The notes under the pieces were generated by a model. That model saw nothing but the letters and a program-made list of their open reading frames with translations, was not told the DNA's origin and made no database searches. The translations under genes and the position numbers were made by a program. 64,000 nt of DNA from Actinomycetes bacterium (lineage in GTDB: Bacteria > Actinomycetota > Acidimicrobiia > Acidimicrobiales > RAAP-2): contig JAJYWG010000120.1 of the NCBI GenBank assembly GCA_021791615.1, forward strand, positions 1-64,000, in the 5' to 3' direction. Position 1 is the first letter of the stretch; every line of letters starts with the position of its first letter. Below, in pieces: positions 36,864 through 44,777 of the stretch.

Positions 36864-36959
36864 CCAGAGCACCTCCTAGGTGCACGATTCGCCGTGCCTC
36901 CGCGGCGCGGGCGCGATTTCTGATGACCGTCAACGGGCACGTGAATTGCTGAGGTCAAC

Positions 36960-36985
36960 GTTATATGAGTTGATGAATCTGGCAG
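36960..36985. promoter_or_regulatory. Promoter/operator region for the arsR gene
   Basis: On the minus strand TATAAC (36965-36960) is a good -10 element for arsR. Next to it, on the plus strand, 36970-36985 reads TTGATGAATCTGGCAG, which matches 13 of 16 bases of TTGATGTATCTGTCAA at the start of the hydrogenase-like operon (44107-44092, minus strand). A repressor bound here would block the arsR promoter, the usual autoregulation of this family. Confidence 0.45.
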
Positions 36986-36999
36986 TCCTCGCTCCGCGG

Positions 37000-38532
37000 T
37001 CACAGGTCGTTGCCGGCGTAGGAGAGGTTGAAGCTCTTGTTGGCAAGGGGGAAGTCCGGGACGATCGTGTCGGCCAGGGAGACAGGTAGGGCCGGCCAGT
37101 TGAGGAACGAGGGATCCACGATCTTCACCCTCGCGAGCCGACCCTCGTCGTCGAGCTCCACCCGGTGCACGATGCTGCCTCGCCAACCCTCGGTGATGCC
37201 GGCTCCACCGGCTGCCCGGTCGTGCACGGCGCCGGCATCGAGTGACCCGACGGCACGGAGCTCGGGGGCACGCGCGACGAGGTCGCTGAGCAGCGAAAGC
37301 GAAGTGCGCACCTCGTCAACCCGGATGGCGTAGCGGGCCAGGACGTCTCCGGTCGTCTGTCGTGCCGGGATGAACCCGTCAGACAACTCGACGAAAGGGT
37401 GCGCGCTCCGGGCATCGAATTCCAGGCCTGACGCGCGGCCCACGACGCCCACGGCCCCGAGGCTTCGGGCATGGGCCTCGTCGAGAGTGGCGGTGCCCGT
37501 GAAGCGATCCATGATCAAGGCGTTGGAGCCGGCCAGCTCGACCAACTCCTCGAACCTTGCTCTCACCTCGGCCAGCTCGGCCGGGGTGGGAAGGCGTTCG
37601 ACGTGGGCTCCTCCAGGCGTCACACCCCCTCGCAGCAGCCGGTGACCGGTGACCTCGGCGTTGAGCTGGAGGAGCCCTTCGCGAAGCGAGAGAGCCCACG
37701 CGTGGGCCAAGCCGTACCCGACGTCGTTGCAGAGGGCGCCGATGTCGGCAACGTGGTTGTAGAGCCGTTCGAGCTCGAGAAGCACGGCCCGCACGACCTG
37801 GGCGCTGCCCGGGGGGCGGACGTGGTGTGCGTCCTCGATGGCTTGGCAGTAGGCGAGGGCGTGGCCGACGGCGGTGTCACCGGAGATCCGTTCGGCAATC
37901 TCGAGGCCGGAGACGACGTCCTTGCCTTGGAGGAGCTTCTCGATCCCTTTGTGGACGAACCACAGTCGCGCCTTCATCCTCAAGATGGTCTCGCCGACGA
38001 CCCAGAACCGGAAGTGCCCGGGCTCGATGAGGCCGGCGTGAACGGGTCCGACCGGGATCTCGAAGACCCCGTGTCCCTCGACCGCCACGAAGGGGAACGA
38101 TCCGGCGTCGGGCACCATGTCCGGCGGGTCAGTCGATTCATGGCGCATGGGGTGCCAGTTCGCCGGCCAGTGCTGGTGCAGGACCAGACGGCGGGGCTGG
38201 GGATGACCCAGAGGATCAATGCCGTAGAGGTCGGAGAGCTCGCGTTCGAAGCGGCTGGCGGGGAACGACAGGGCGGCCAGCGTCGGGAGCTCGGGATGTG
38301 CCCGGTCGAGGGGGACATGCAGCTCGACCCGGGTGTCGGGTGGTCCGGCGGTGAAGAGGTAGACGGCCCGCATGGCGGTGCCATCGTCATGACCCGAGAC
38401 CAATGCGAGGCGCATACCCCGAGCAAACAGCGATCGGGACGCTTCGACGAGCGTTGTCGGCAGCACGGTCCCGGCGAAGCGGTGGTGGCCGACGGGGCGG
38501 AGATCGACCGGAAGCGTCTCGACCCCGGTCAT
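37000..38532 (-). CDS. Hydrogenase-4-like large subunit (NuoCD/HycE-like) without nickel ligands
   Basis: 510 residues: NuoC-like N-terminal part (about 1-130, with FERELSDLYGI) fused to a NuoD/[NiFe]-large-subunit-like part, as in HycE/HyfG. The two CxxC motifs that bind the Ni-Fe centre are both gone: ERISGDTAVGHA has S217 and T220, and VDPSFLNW has S475 and N478. It therefore cannot carry a [NiFe] site. Flanking fold residues (VHKGIEKLLQGK, YCQAIED) remain. ATG overlaps the stop of the HyfF-like gene. Best described as the large subunit of an energy-converting hydrogenase-related (Ehr) complex, like M. tuberculosis Rv0087 (HycE). Confidence 0.88.
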   Translation of the reverse strand: MTGVETLPVDLRPVGHHRFAGTVLPTTLVEASRSLFARGMRLALVSGHDDGTAMRAVYLFTAGPPDTRVELHVPLDRAHPELPTLAALSFPASRFERELSDLYGIDPLGHPQPRRLVLHQHWPANWHPMRHESTDPPDMVPDAGSFPFVAVEGHGVFEIPVGPVHAGLIEPGHFRFWVVGETILRMKARLWFVHKGIEKLLQGKDVVSGLEIAERISGDTAVGHALAYCQAIEDAHHVRPPGSAQVVRAVLLELERLYNHVADIGALCNDVGYGLAHAWALSLREGLLQLNAEVTGHRLLRGGVTPGGAHVERLPTPAELAEVRARFEELVELAGSNALIMDRFTGTATLDEAHARSLGAVGVVGRASGLEFDARSAHPFVELSDGFIPARQTTGDVLARYAIRVDEVRTSLSLLSDLVARAPELRAVGSLDAGAVHDRAAGGAGITEGWRGSIVHRVELDDEGRLARVKIVDPSFLNWPALPVSLADTIVPDFPLANKSFNLSYAGNDL

Positions 38533-39986
38533 GGGGAGATCACGTGGGCAGCGGCTTCGAGCAGGCTCGACAACGGCCAAGCGAACACACCGATCAGACC
38601 GCAGACGACCAGGCCGCTCACGAGGGGTGCGGTCACCCATTTCGGTGGCGGTGCCAGTGCCTCGGTGGTGTTGGTCGAGCCGATGAGCATGTGGCGGGCA
38701 TGACTGACGACAGCAACAAAGATGACCACCATGGCGATCACCGCCGCGACGGCCGCCCAGCCGAGCCCGACTTGGAACTCGGCGCGCACCATGAGCAGTT
38801 CGCTGGAGAACAAGCTGAACGGCGGGATGCCGAGCAGTGCCACGAGGCCGACACCGAACATTCCGCCGAGCACAGGACGCCGGGCCAAGAGGGCGTGGAC
38901 CCCGTCAATCTGGCTGGTCCCTTCGACGAGCATGATCTCTCCGGAAGTGAGGAACAGCACGCTCTTCGCCAGGCCGTGACCCAAGATGTGCAGCAGCACG
39001 GCAGCGATGGCCAGGGGGACGCCGGCGGCGGCCCCCAGAGCGATGAGGCCCATGTGCTCGATGCTGTGGTACGCGAGCATCCGCTTGTAGTCGCGTTGGG
39101 TGAGGAGGAGGGAAGCGGCCAGGGCCAGCGACAGCAACGCCACGGTGACCAGCAGGGTGCGGGAGAACTCCGGTCCAAGGGCGACGTCGGCTACCGCCTT
39201 GAAACGCAGGATGGCGTAGAACGCCACGGTGAGCAGCACCCCCGACATGAGGGCGGAGATCGGGGCTGGAGCTTGGCTGTGGGCATCGGGAAGCCAGCTG
39301 TGCATGGGAGCCAGACCCACCTTGGTGCCGTAGCCGAGAACGAGGAGAGCGAACCCGAGGCGCATCACCGAAGGGTCCAGATGGTGGGCGTGGGCCATCA
39401 GCGAGGTCCAGTCGAGGGCGTTGGCCGAACGTCCCCCGTCGTGGAGCGCGCACAGGTACACGAGCACGGTGCCGAAGAAGGCCAGTGCGATCCCAACCGA
39501 GCAGATCACGATGTACTTCCACGAGGCTTCGAGGGCACCCTTGGTCCGCCGGTGCCCCACGAGGAACGTCGTGACGACGGTGGTGGCCTCGACGGCCACC
39601 CAGAGCACGCCGACGTTGGCAGCCAGGACGGCGAGCAGCATGGTGGCGATGAACGCTTGGACGAGAATGCGGTAGGAGACGACCCGCCCCGGTGAGCACC
39701 GGCCGGCGGCCACTTCCACGGCCATGGTCCGGATCCCGACCCACGAGGCCAGCACGGCGATCGTCCCGATGACGATCACCATGAACCCGCTGAGGGCGTC
39801 GGCCCGCAAGACTCCTGCAGCCCCGCTCAAGGGCCCGTCGCTGACGACTCGCACCGAGGTCCACACCCCGAGACCGAGGACGGCAGCGTTGCTGGCCACC
39901 GCGACCCAGCCAGCCGAAGCGTGTCGCCATCCTGCGACGATGGCGCCGCCGATGAGCGGGAGGAAGACGATGAGGACCAAGAGCAT
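38529..39986 (-). CDS. HyfF/HycQ-like antiporter-type membrane subunit
   Basis: 485 residues, about 13-14 membrane helices, Mrp-antiporter/NuoN-NuoM family. Core signatures LGYGTKVGLAPMHSWLPDAHSQAPAPISALMSG and LTQRDYKRMLAYHSIEHMGL are intact, including the channel Lys/His residues used in proton or sodium movement. A membrane Glu in the ALWVAVEATTV type segment is present. The ATG shares one base with the stop of the HyfE-like gene (TGATG). Corresponds in position to M. tuberculosis HycQ (Rv0086). Confidence 0.88.
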   Translation of the reverse strand: MLLVLIVFLPLIGGAIVAGWRHASAGWVAVASNAAVLGLGVWTSVRVVSDGPLSGAAGVLRADALSGFMVIVIGTIAVLASWVGIRTMAVEVAAGRCSPGRVVSYRILVQAFIATMLLAVLAANVGVLWVAVEATTVVTTFLVGHRRTKGALEASWKYIVICSVGIALAFFGTVLVYLCALHDGGRSANALDWTSLMAHAHHLDPSVMRLGFALLVLGYGTKVGLAPMHSWLPDAHSQAPAPISALMSGVLLTVAFYAILRFKAVADVALGPEFSRTLLVTVALLSLALAASLLLTQRDYKRMLAYHSIEHMGLIALGAAAGVPLAIAAVLLHILGHGLAKSVLFLTSGEIMLVEGTSQIDGVHALLARRPVLGGMFGVGLVALLGIPPFSLFSSELLMVRAEFQVGLGWAAVAAVIAMVVIFVAVVSHARHMLIGSTNTTEALAPPPKWVTAPLVSGLVVCGLIGVFAWPLSSLLEAAAHVISP

Positions 39987-40642
39987 CAGTCGTGCAGCTC
40001 CTTCAGCTCATCGAGCGAGAGGGTGCCGAACTCGCTCCGGAGGCGCTGGGCCAGGACCATGAGGACGACCACGCCCAACAGGACATCGAGGGAGATGCCG
40101 AGCTCGATGAGAAACGGTACGCCGGCGGTGCAGAGAAAGGCCACCAACGCGACGCCGTTGTCAACGAGAAGCAGCCCCACCATCTGGAAGAGGGGGCGTC
40201 GCCGGGCGACCAGGACGAAATAGCCGACGAGCATGGTGGCGACGCCGACGGGCACCAGCGCCCCTGCCGTCGTGCCCACGAAGGTGGCCACTCCCCGAGC
40301 TGCGGCGAATGCGAGGAGGATGAGCCCGGCGGAGGCGACGAGGGATGCGGGGACGTTGACCAGCGGACTGCCCTCGCGATCCAACGCCGAACCGCTCCCT
40401 GCTCTGCCGAGGAACACGGGAATGACGACGCCCTTCACGGCGAGCTCGACGACCGCAGTGGCGATCAGCCCAGCATCGTGGGCATGGATGCCGAGGTCCA
40501 TGGCGACCAGCCCGAGGGCAATCCCCTGGACGGCGACGATCCGGACCACCGAGCGCATCGAGCTCACCCACAGCACGGCGACGGCGCAGACGAGCACGGT
40601 GCCAGAAGCCAGCGTGAGCGTGGAGGCGAACGAGCCGCTCAT
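39986..40642 (-). CDS. HyfE/HycP-like membrane subunit (NuoK-related)
   Basis: 218 residues with six or seven membrane helices. The first three resemble NuoK (QGIALGLVAMDLGI), as in HyfE. The second half contains FQMVGLLLVDNGVALVAFL with an in-membrane Asp-Asn pair. HyfE proteins link the antiporter-like arm to the membrane anchor of the complex. ATG overlaps the stop of the next gene upstream. Corresponds to M. tuberculosis HycP (Rv0085). Confidence 0.82.
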   Translation of the reverse strand: MSGSFASTLTLASGTVLVCAVAVLWVSSMRSVVRIVAVQGIALGLVAMDLGIHAHDAGLIATAVVELAVKGVVIPVFLGRAGSGSALDREGSPLVNVPASLVASAGLILLAFAAARGVATFVGTTAGALVPVGVATMLVGYFVLVARRRPLFQMVGLLLVDNGVALVAFLCTAGVPFLIELGISLDVLLGVVVLMVLAQRLRSEFGTLSLDELKELHD

Positions 40643-41601
40643 GCGACCACCAGCGCGGAGATCACGGCCAGCACCGCCAGCACGAACGCCCCGGCAACGA
40701 GCTCTGGTACCCGGAACAGGCGGAGCTTGGCCACCGACACTTCGAAGGCTGCGAGCGCCGCGCCGAGGACAGCTACCTTTGCGCCGGTCGCCACCAGGCC
40801 CAATGCCAAATGCCCGGCACCGGGGGCGGTGGCAATGCCCCAGGGAATGAACAGATCGGCGAAGAGACCCAAAAGGACGGCCAGGCGCATCCCCTCACCC
40901 AACTTGACGAGTGCCAAGTCCGCGCCGGCGTACTCGAGCACCATGGCTTCGTGGATCATCGTCAGTTCGAGATGCGTGCTCGGGTTGTCGACCGGCAGGC
41001 GTCCACTCTCGGCCACGATCACGATGAGGAACGCCACCAAGGCCAGCAGCCGTTGCGGGGTCGCCAACCAGGCCGGGTGGGCAAGTGACCTGGCGATGAT
41101 GATCGGCACGTTGGATGAGTGGGCCGGGACGGAGAGGGCGAGCAAGGCCACGAGGAGGGCGGGCTCGGACAGTGCGCCGATGGTCATGGCCCGGCTGGCA
41201 CCCATGCCACCGAACGAGGTGCCGGTGTCCAGGGCGGCCAACGCGATCGCCACCGAACCGACCAGCAAGAGGTAGACGACGGCGAACAGATCGGTCGAGT
41301 TTGCGAAGGCCGGATCGGTCGCGAGCAGCGGGGCAGTGACGGCGACCACCAAGGTGGTGGCGACCAGCACGACCGGTGCGGCGGAAAAGACCCACCCGGC
41401 TTGGTCAGGTCGGGTCCGCTCCCTGCGGGCCAGCTTGCGCAAATCGAGCAGTGGCTGGTGGATCGGCGGTCCGACGCGGCCCTCCAGCCGGCAGCGCACT
41501 TTGCGCATCAATCCGACGAGGAGCGGGCCCCCGAGCGCCACCGTCATCACCTGGAGGAGCGAGATCGCCACGACCGAGACGGCCGGCCATTGCGCCGTCA
41601 T
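40639..41601 (-). CDS. HyfC/HycD-like membrane anchor subunit (NuoH-related)
   Basis: 320 residues, eight membrane helices, NuoH family. The conserved cytoplasmic loop residues are kept: LEGRVGPPIHQPLLDLRKL after helix 1 and ESGRLPVDNPSTHLELTMIHEAMVLEY in the central loop, where NuoH has its Glu-rich quinone-channel segment. It anchors the hydrophilic small and large subunits to the membrane. I chose the ATG at 41599-41601 because it overlaps the HyfB-like stop. Corresponds to M. tuberculosis HycD (Rv0084). Confidence 0.9.
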   Translation of the reverse strand: MTAQWPAVSVVAISLLQVMTVALGGPLLVGLMRKVRCRLEGRVGPPIHQPLLDLRKLARRERTRPDQAGWVFSAAPVVLVATTLVVAVTAPLLATDPAFANSTDLFAVVYLLLVGSVAIALAALDTGTSFGGMGASRAMTIGALSEPALLVALLALSVPAHSSNVPIIIARSLAHPAWLATPQRLLALVAFLIVIVAESGRLPVDNPSTHLELTMIHEAMVLEYAGADLALVKLGEGMRLAVLLGLFADLFIPWGIATAPGAGHLALGLVATGAKVAVLGAALAAFEVSVAKLRLFRVPELVAGAFVLAVLAVISALVVA

Positions 41602-43604
41602 CCGAGGACCACCAGCACCACCACCAGAGCTATCAGCCCGAAGGCCAAGTAGCGGTGCACGCTCCCATTCGGCACCCGGCGGGCGAGACCTCCCCACCAC
41701 GCCAGAGCTGCCGCTGCCGGCCGGAAGCCGTGCCGTTCGAAAGCGTCCTCCAGCGACGTATGGAACGTGGCCGCCTCGACGTAGTAGCGGGACTCTGCCA
41801 CATGGCTTATGTCGAGGTCGTGAGACGGGGAGAGGACGTCCTCGAACACCCGAGACAGCGGCTCGCCGAACGAGGTGGCGGTGTACTCCATGCGGGCGGT
41901 CTGCAACTCCCGCCCGCACCCCCACGCCTCGGTGCTCCGCAGTGCTGAGCGCTGCAGGGCTCGCCGGATCCCCGCTACCAGGGTCACAGCCACCGTCAGT
42001 GCGGCAGCGAGAAGCCCCGGGGCCAGCACGCCGTGGATGCCGGACAGCCCGACCTGCCAGCCGCCGACGAAGGGGTTCGGGAGCCGGCTCGCGGTGACCG
42101 TCCGAGCAGCTTCCACCACCGCCGGGATGACCAGGAGCGGGGCCACCCCGAACACGAGGCAGAGCGCGGCCGGTATGCCGGCGCCGATCCACATCGAGCG
42201 GGGGACCTCGCCCGCCAGGGCAACCGGCTCGGAACGCGCCCGGCCCAACAAGCCGATGCCGACGGCCTTCACGAACGTCAGCGCGGTGAGACCCCCGGTG
42301 AGGGCCAGCACGCCGACTCCCAGGGGAAGGGCGATCGCCAGCGACGGGTCCAGCGACGGCAGGCCGTGCAGCATGGCCTGGAGCAGGAGCCACTCGCTCA
42401 CGAATCCACACAGGGGAGGTAGTGCGGCGATGGTCAATGCCCCGACCATGAACAGCGTCCCGGTGACCGGCATACGCCCGAGAAGGCCGCCGAGGCGATC
42501 GAGGTCTCGGATTCCCGTTGCCTGCTGGAGCGAGCCGGCCGAGAGGAAGAGCGAACCTTTGAACACTGCATGAAAGACCATGTGGAGCAAGGCGGCAGCC
42601 AAGGCCGCCAAGGCCAGCGCTGGGTGGCCGGTCGAGGCAAACAATCCCGAAGCGCCGACGCCGAGCAGCATGAGCCCGACGTTGTCCGTCGTCGAATAGG
42701 CGAGCAGACGCTTGAGATCAGTGCTGGTGGCCGAGTGAAGGGAACCATACAAGGCCGACAGGGCGCCCAGCGCCATCACCATCAGCCACCACCACGTCGG
42801 CCCTCCTCCGAGCAGCCCGTCGCCCAACCTCACGATCCCGTAGACCCCCAGATTGACCATCGCCGCCGACATCAGTGCCGATACCGGACCGGGGGCCTCG
42901 GGATGCGCCCGGGGCAGCCAGACGTGGAGCGGCACCATCCCGGCTTTGGAGCCGAAGCCGATCACCGCCAGCACGAAGACGGTGCTGCGCACCCAGGCCG
43001 GGAGGTGAGCCGAATGATCGGCGATGGCCGAGAACGATTGGCTGCCGGCGTGAGTGGACAGCAGCACCAGGCCCACCAGAAGTGCGGCCGCTCCCGCTTG
43101 GGTCATGACCGCGTACCACACGGCGGCAACGGCCACTTCGGACCGGTGGCGGTGATCCGCCAGGACCAGCAGCAGTGAGGCGATGGCCATCAGCTCCCAC
43201 AAGAACAAGAAGGTCGTGACGCTGGACGCGGCCGGTACCAAAAGAAGCGTCGTGACGAAGAGCGGGAGGACGCACGACGCCGTCCGGCTGGAAAGCCCGT
43301 GGCCGTGGTAGCCGAGCCGGAAGACCATGGCGCAGATCGCCACTCCGGCCGAGACGGCGACGAACAGCGCCCCGAAGCGGTCGAGGTCGAGGGAGAACCC
43401 GACGAGCGGCAGCAGTAGGTGCGTGTGGACCACGACCGATCGGCCGGAGCGCAGCACCTCGATTGCCACCGCCAGACCACCGCTGCACGCGGCGATGGTC
43501 AAGACCGAGACGAGCTGGATCCGGAGTCGCTGCGTCACCAACGCCCCGACTGCCGACGCGGCCAGACCCACCAGGGCGGTGGCGATGAGCAGGAGCGAGG
43601 TCAC
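41598..43604 (-). CDS. HyfB-like antiporter-type membrane subunit (NuoL-related)
   Basis: 668 residues, about 16 membrane helices. Antiporter signatures GFGSKAGMVPLHVWLPRAHPEAPGPVSALMS and TSTDLKRLLAYSTTDNVGLML are intact, with the FLFLWELMAIASLLLV membrane Glu. The C-terminal extension (after about residue 560) carries the cytoplasmic segment seen in HyfB/HycC proteins. Start: GTG at 43602-43604, overlapping the small-subunit stop. Corresponds to M. tuberculosis Rv0083. With HyfF this gives the complex two antiporter-like subunits, so it has the parts for coupling redox change to ion movement. Confidence 0.9.
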   Translation of the reverse strand: MTSLLLIATALVGLAASAVGALVTQRLRIQLVSVLTIAACSGGLAVAIEVLRSGRSVVVHTHLLLPLVGFSLDLDRFGALFVAVSAGVAICAMVFRLGYHGHGLSSRTASCVLPLFVTTLLLVPAASSVTTFLFLWELMAIASLLLVLADHRHRSEVAVAAVWYAVMTQAGAAALLVGLVLLSTHAGSQSFSAIADHSAHLPAWVRSTVFVLAVIGFGSKAGMVPLHVWLPRAHPEAPGPVSALMSAAMVNLGVYGIVRLGDGLLGGGPTWWWLMVMALGALSALYGSLHSATSTDLKRLLAYSTTDNVGLMLLGVGASGLFASTGHPALALAALAAALLHMVFHAVFKGSLFLSAGSLQQATGIRDLDRLGGLLGRMPVTGTLFMVGALTIAALPPLCGFVSEWLLLQAMLHGLPSLDPSLAIALPLGVGVLALTGGLTALTFVKAVGIGLLGRARSEPVALAGEVPRSMWIGAGIPAALCLVFGVAPLLVIPAVVEAARTVTASRLPNPFVGGWQVGLSGIHGVLAPGLLAAALTVAVTLVAGIRRALQRSALRSTEAWGCGRELQTARMEYTATSFGEPLSRVFEDVLSPSHDLDISHVAESRYYVEAATFHTSLEDAFERHGFRPAAAALAWWGGLARRVPNGSVHRYLAFGLIALVVVLVVLG

Positions 43605-44089
43605 GTGCCGGCGAGACCCCGCAGCGCAGTGATGATCGTTGCGGGGTCGGGCGGACATCCGGATATCTCCACGTCGACCGGTACGACATCAGCGACCGAA
43701 CCCTCGACGCCATAGGCACCGGCGAACACGCCGCAATTGCGGGCGCAGTCACCGACGGCGACAACGACCCTCGGCCGTGGCACAGCGTCGAGGGTCTTGC
43801 GGAGCGGGTCGGCCATGTTGCGGGTGACCGGCCCGGTGACCAGCAGACCATCGACGTGGCGAGGCGACGCCTCCAGGCGGATGCCGAACCGCTCGGCGTC
43901 GAAGACGGGGGAAAAGATCGAAGCGATCTCCAGCTCGCAGCCGTTGCACGACCCGGCATCGACGTGACGGAGCTGGAGCGACCCGCGGTTGCGCCTCGCC
44001 GCTTCGCCCACGGCTGGTGAGGCGGTTCCGGCCAAGGGGATGTCGGTGGGGTGGGTGCGCCACCGTCGGATGAGCGTCGAGAGCCGCAT
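43601..44089 (-). CDS. Hydrogenase-4-like small subunit (NuoB/HyfI-like) with intact [4Fe-4S] site
   Basis: 162 residues (168 if the upstream TTG/ATG at 44107/44104 is used). The proximal [4Fe-4S] ligands are intact: CNGCE, then GDCARNC, then GCPP, equivalent to NuoB cluster N2. Thus the small subunit can still carry electrons although the large subunit has lost its metal site. The ATG at 44087-44089 has no ribosome binding site and lies 6 bases after a TATCTG element, which suggests a leaderless transcript. First gene of the six-gene operon, corresponding to M. tuberculosis Rv0082. No ferredoxin-like HyfA/HyfH subunit is present. Confidence 0.88.
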   Translation of the reverse strand: MRLSTLIRRWRTHPTDIPLAGTASPAVGEAARRNRGSLQLRHVDAGSCNGCELEIASIFSPVFDAERFGIRLEASPRHVDGLLVTGPVTRNMADPLRKTLDAVPRPRVVVAVGDCARNCGVFAGAYGVEGSVADVVPVDVEISGCPPDPATIITALRGLAGT

Positions 44090-44091
44090 AG

Positions 44092-44130
44092 TTGACAGAT
44101 ACATCAATCGATGATTCCGTGATCTGTCAA
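44092..44130. promoter_or_regulatory. Operator-like inverted repeat in front of the hydrogenase-like operon
   Basis: TTGACAGAT (44092-44100) and ATCTGTCAA (44122-44130) are a perfect 9-bp inverted repeat with a 21-base spacer. That puts their centres 30 bases, or about three helical turns, apart. Between them ATCA-ATCGA-TGAT is a second, smaller inverted repeat of the ArsR type. The right-hand arm contains TTGACA on the minus strand and the left-hand arm overlaps the presumed -10 and the start codon, so binding would block transcription. Confidence 0.5.
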
Positions 44131-44286
44131 ATCGCTACATTCTGTGGCTCAACCTTCCAGGATGCCTGCCCCCGACGAGCCGCGCGCCGATGGGACGCCG
44201 GGACAGCGCGGAGACGGTGACTTTTCCGGTGACCGGGTCAGGCGCCTCGACACGACCCCGATCCTCCCCCCTCACCCACGGTTCGG

Positions 44287-44580
44287 TCACTCCGGGTCCC
44301 CTGAGCGCAAGCGGTCGAGCGCGGCCTGGATGCGTGGGACGTCCGCCGGCGCAGCCTGGACCTCCACCAGCTTTCTCCGGCTCTTCGAGCCCCTCCGCAG
44401 GTGAACCGTTCGACGGGGAACGCCCATGGACGCGGCAACAGCTTTCAGGGCCGCTTCGGTCGCCCGACCGGACTCTGCGGGCTCGACGACGCGGACGACG
44501 AGGGCGCCGTCGAACTCTCCGCCGACCGCCGGTGCCGAGGCGTTCGCCCGTACGTAGATCTCCACCCGCATCGTGGACAT
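44287..44580 (-). CDS. DUF167/YggU-family protein
   Basis: 97 residues with the DUF167 core VVRVVEPAESGRATEAALKAVAASMGV and the basic strand-helix HLRRGSKSRRKLVEV. Small alpha-beta protein of unknown function, found in most bacterial groups. It stands alone between the giant-protein operon and the hydrogenase-like operon, with 180 bases before the latter's start and 198 after the former's end. Start ATG at 44580; an ATG three codons later is also possible. I see nothing else in the flanking spaces. Confidence 0.8.
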   Translation of the reverse strand: MSTMRVEIYVRANASAPAVGGEFDGALVVRVVEPAESGRATEAALKAVAASMGVPRRTVHLRRGSKSRRKLVEVQAAPADVPRIQAALDRLRSGDPE

Positions 44581-44777
44581 CCTGCCGCTCTGCCGGCTTC
44601 ACGATTGCGAATTCAAGCAGGGGCCGTAGCGGGCGTGATGAAGACCCCACACTGGTCAAGTGCCATCGCGACGCGGCACGGCCGGGCATTCGGAGAAAAG
44701 AGGAGCTGGCAATGCCCCAGGCGACTCCCCCACCTGCGCCCCCACCTGCGCCCGAGACGACGCCGCAAGCGGGCGGG

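Noticed and set aside
37000..44089. Calling the complex a functional [NiFe] hydrogenase or formate hydrogenlyase
   Set aside because: All four Ni-Fe cysteines of the large subunit are replaced, and no hydrogenase maturation genes, formate dehydrogenase or ferredoxin subunit lie nearby.
37000..44130. DosR-type box controlling the hydrogenase-like operon, as suspected from M. tuberculosis
   Set aside because: I see no sequence resembling the DosR palindrome upstream of the small-subunit gene or the ArsR gene.
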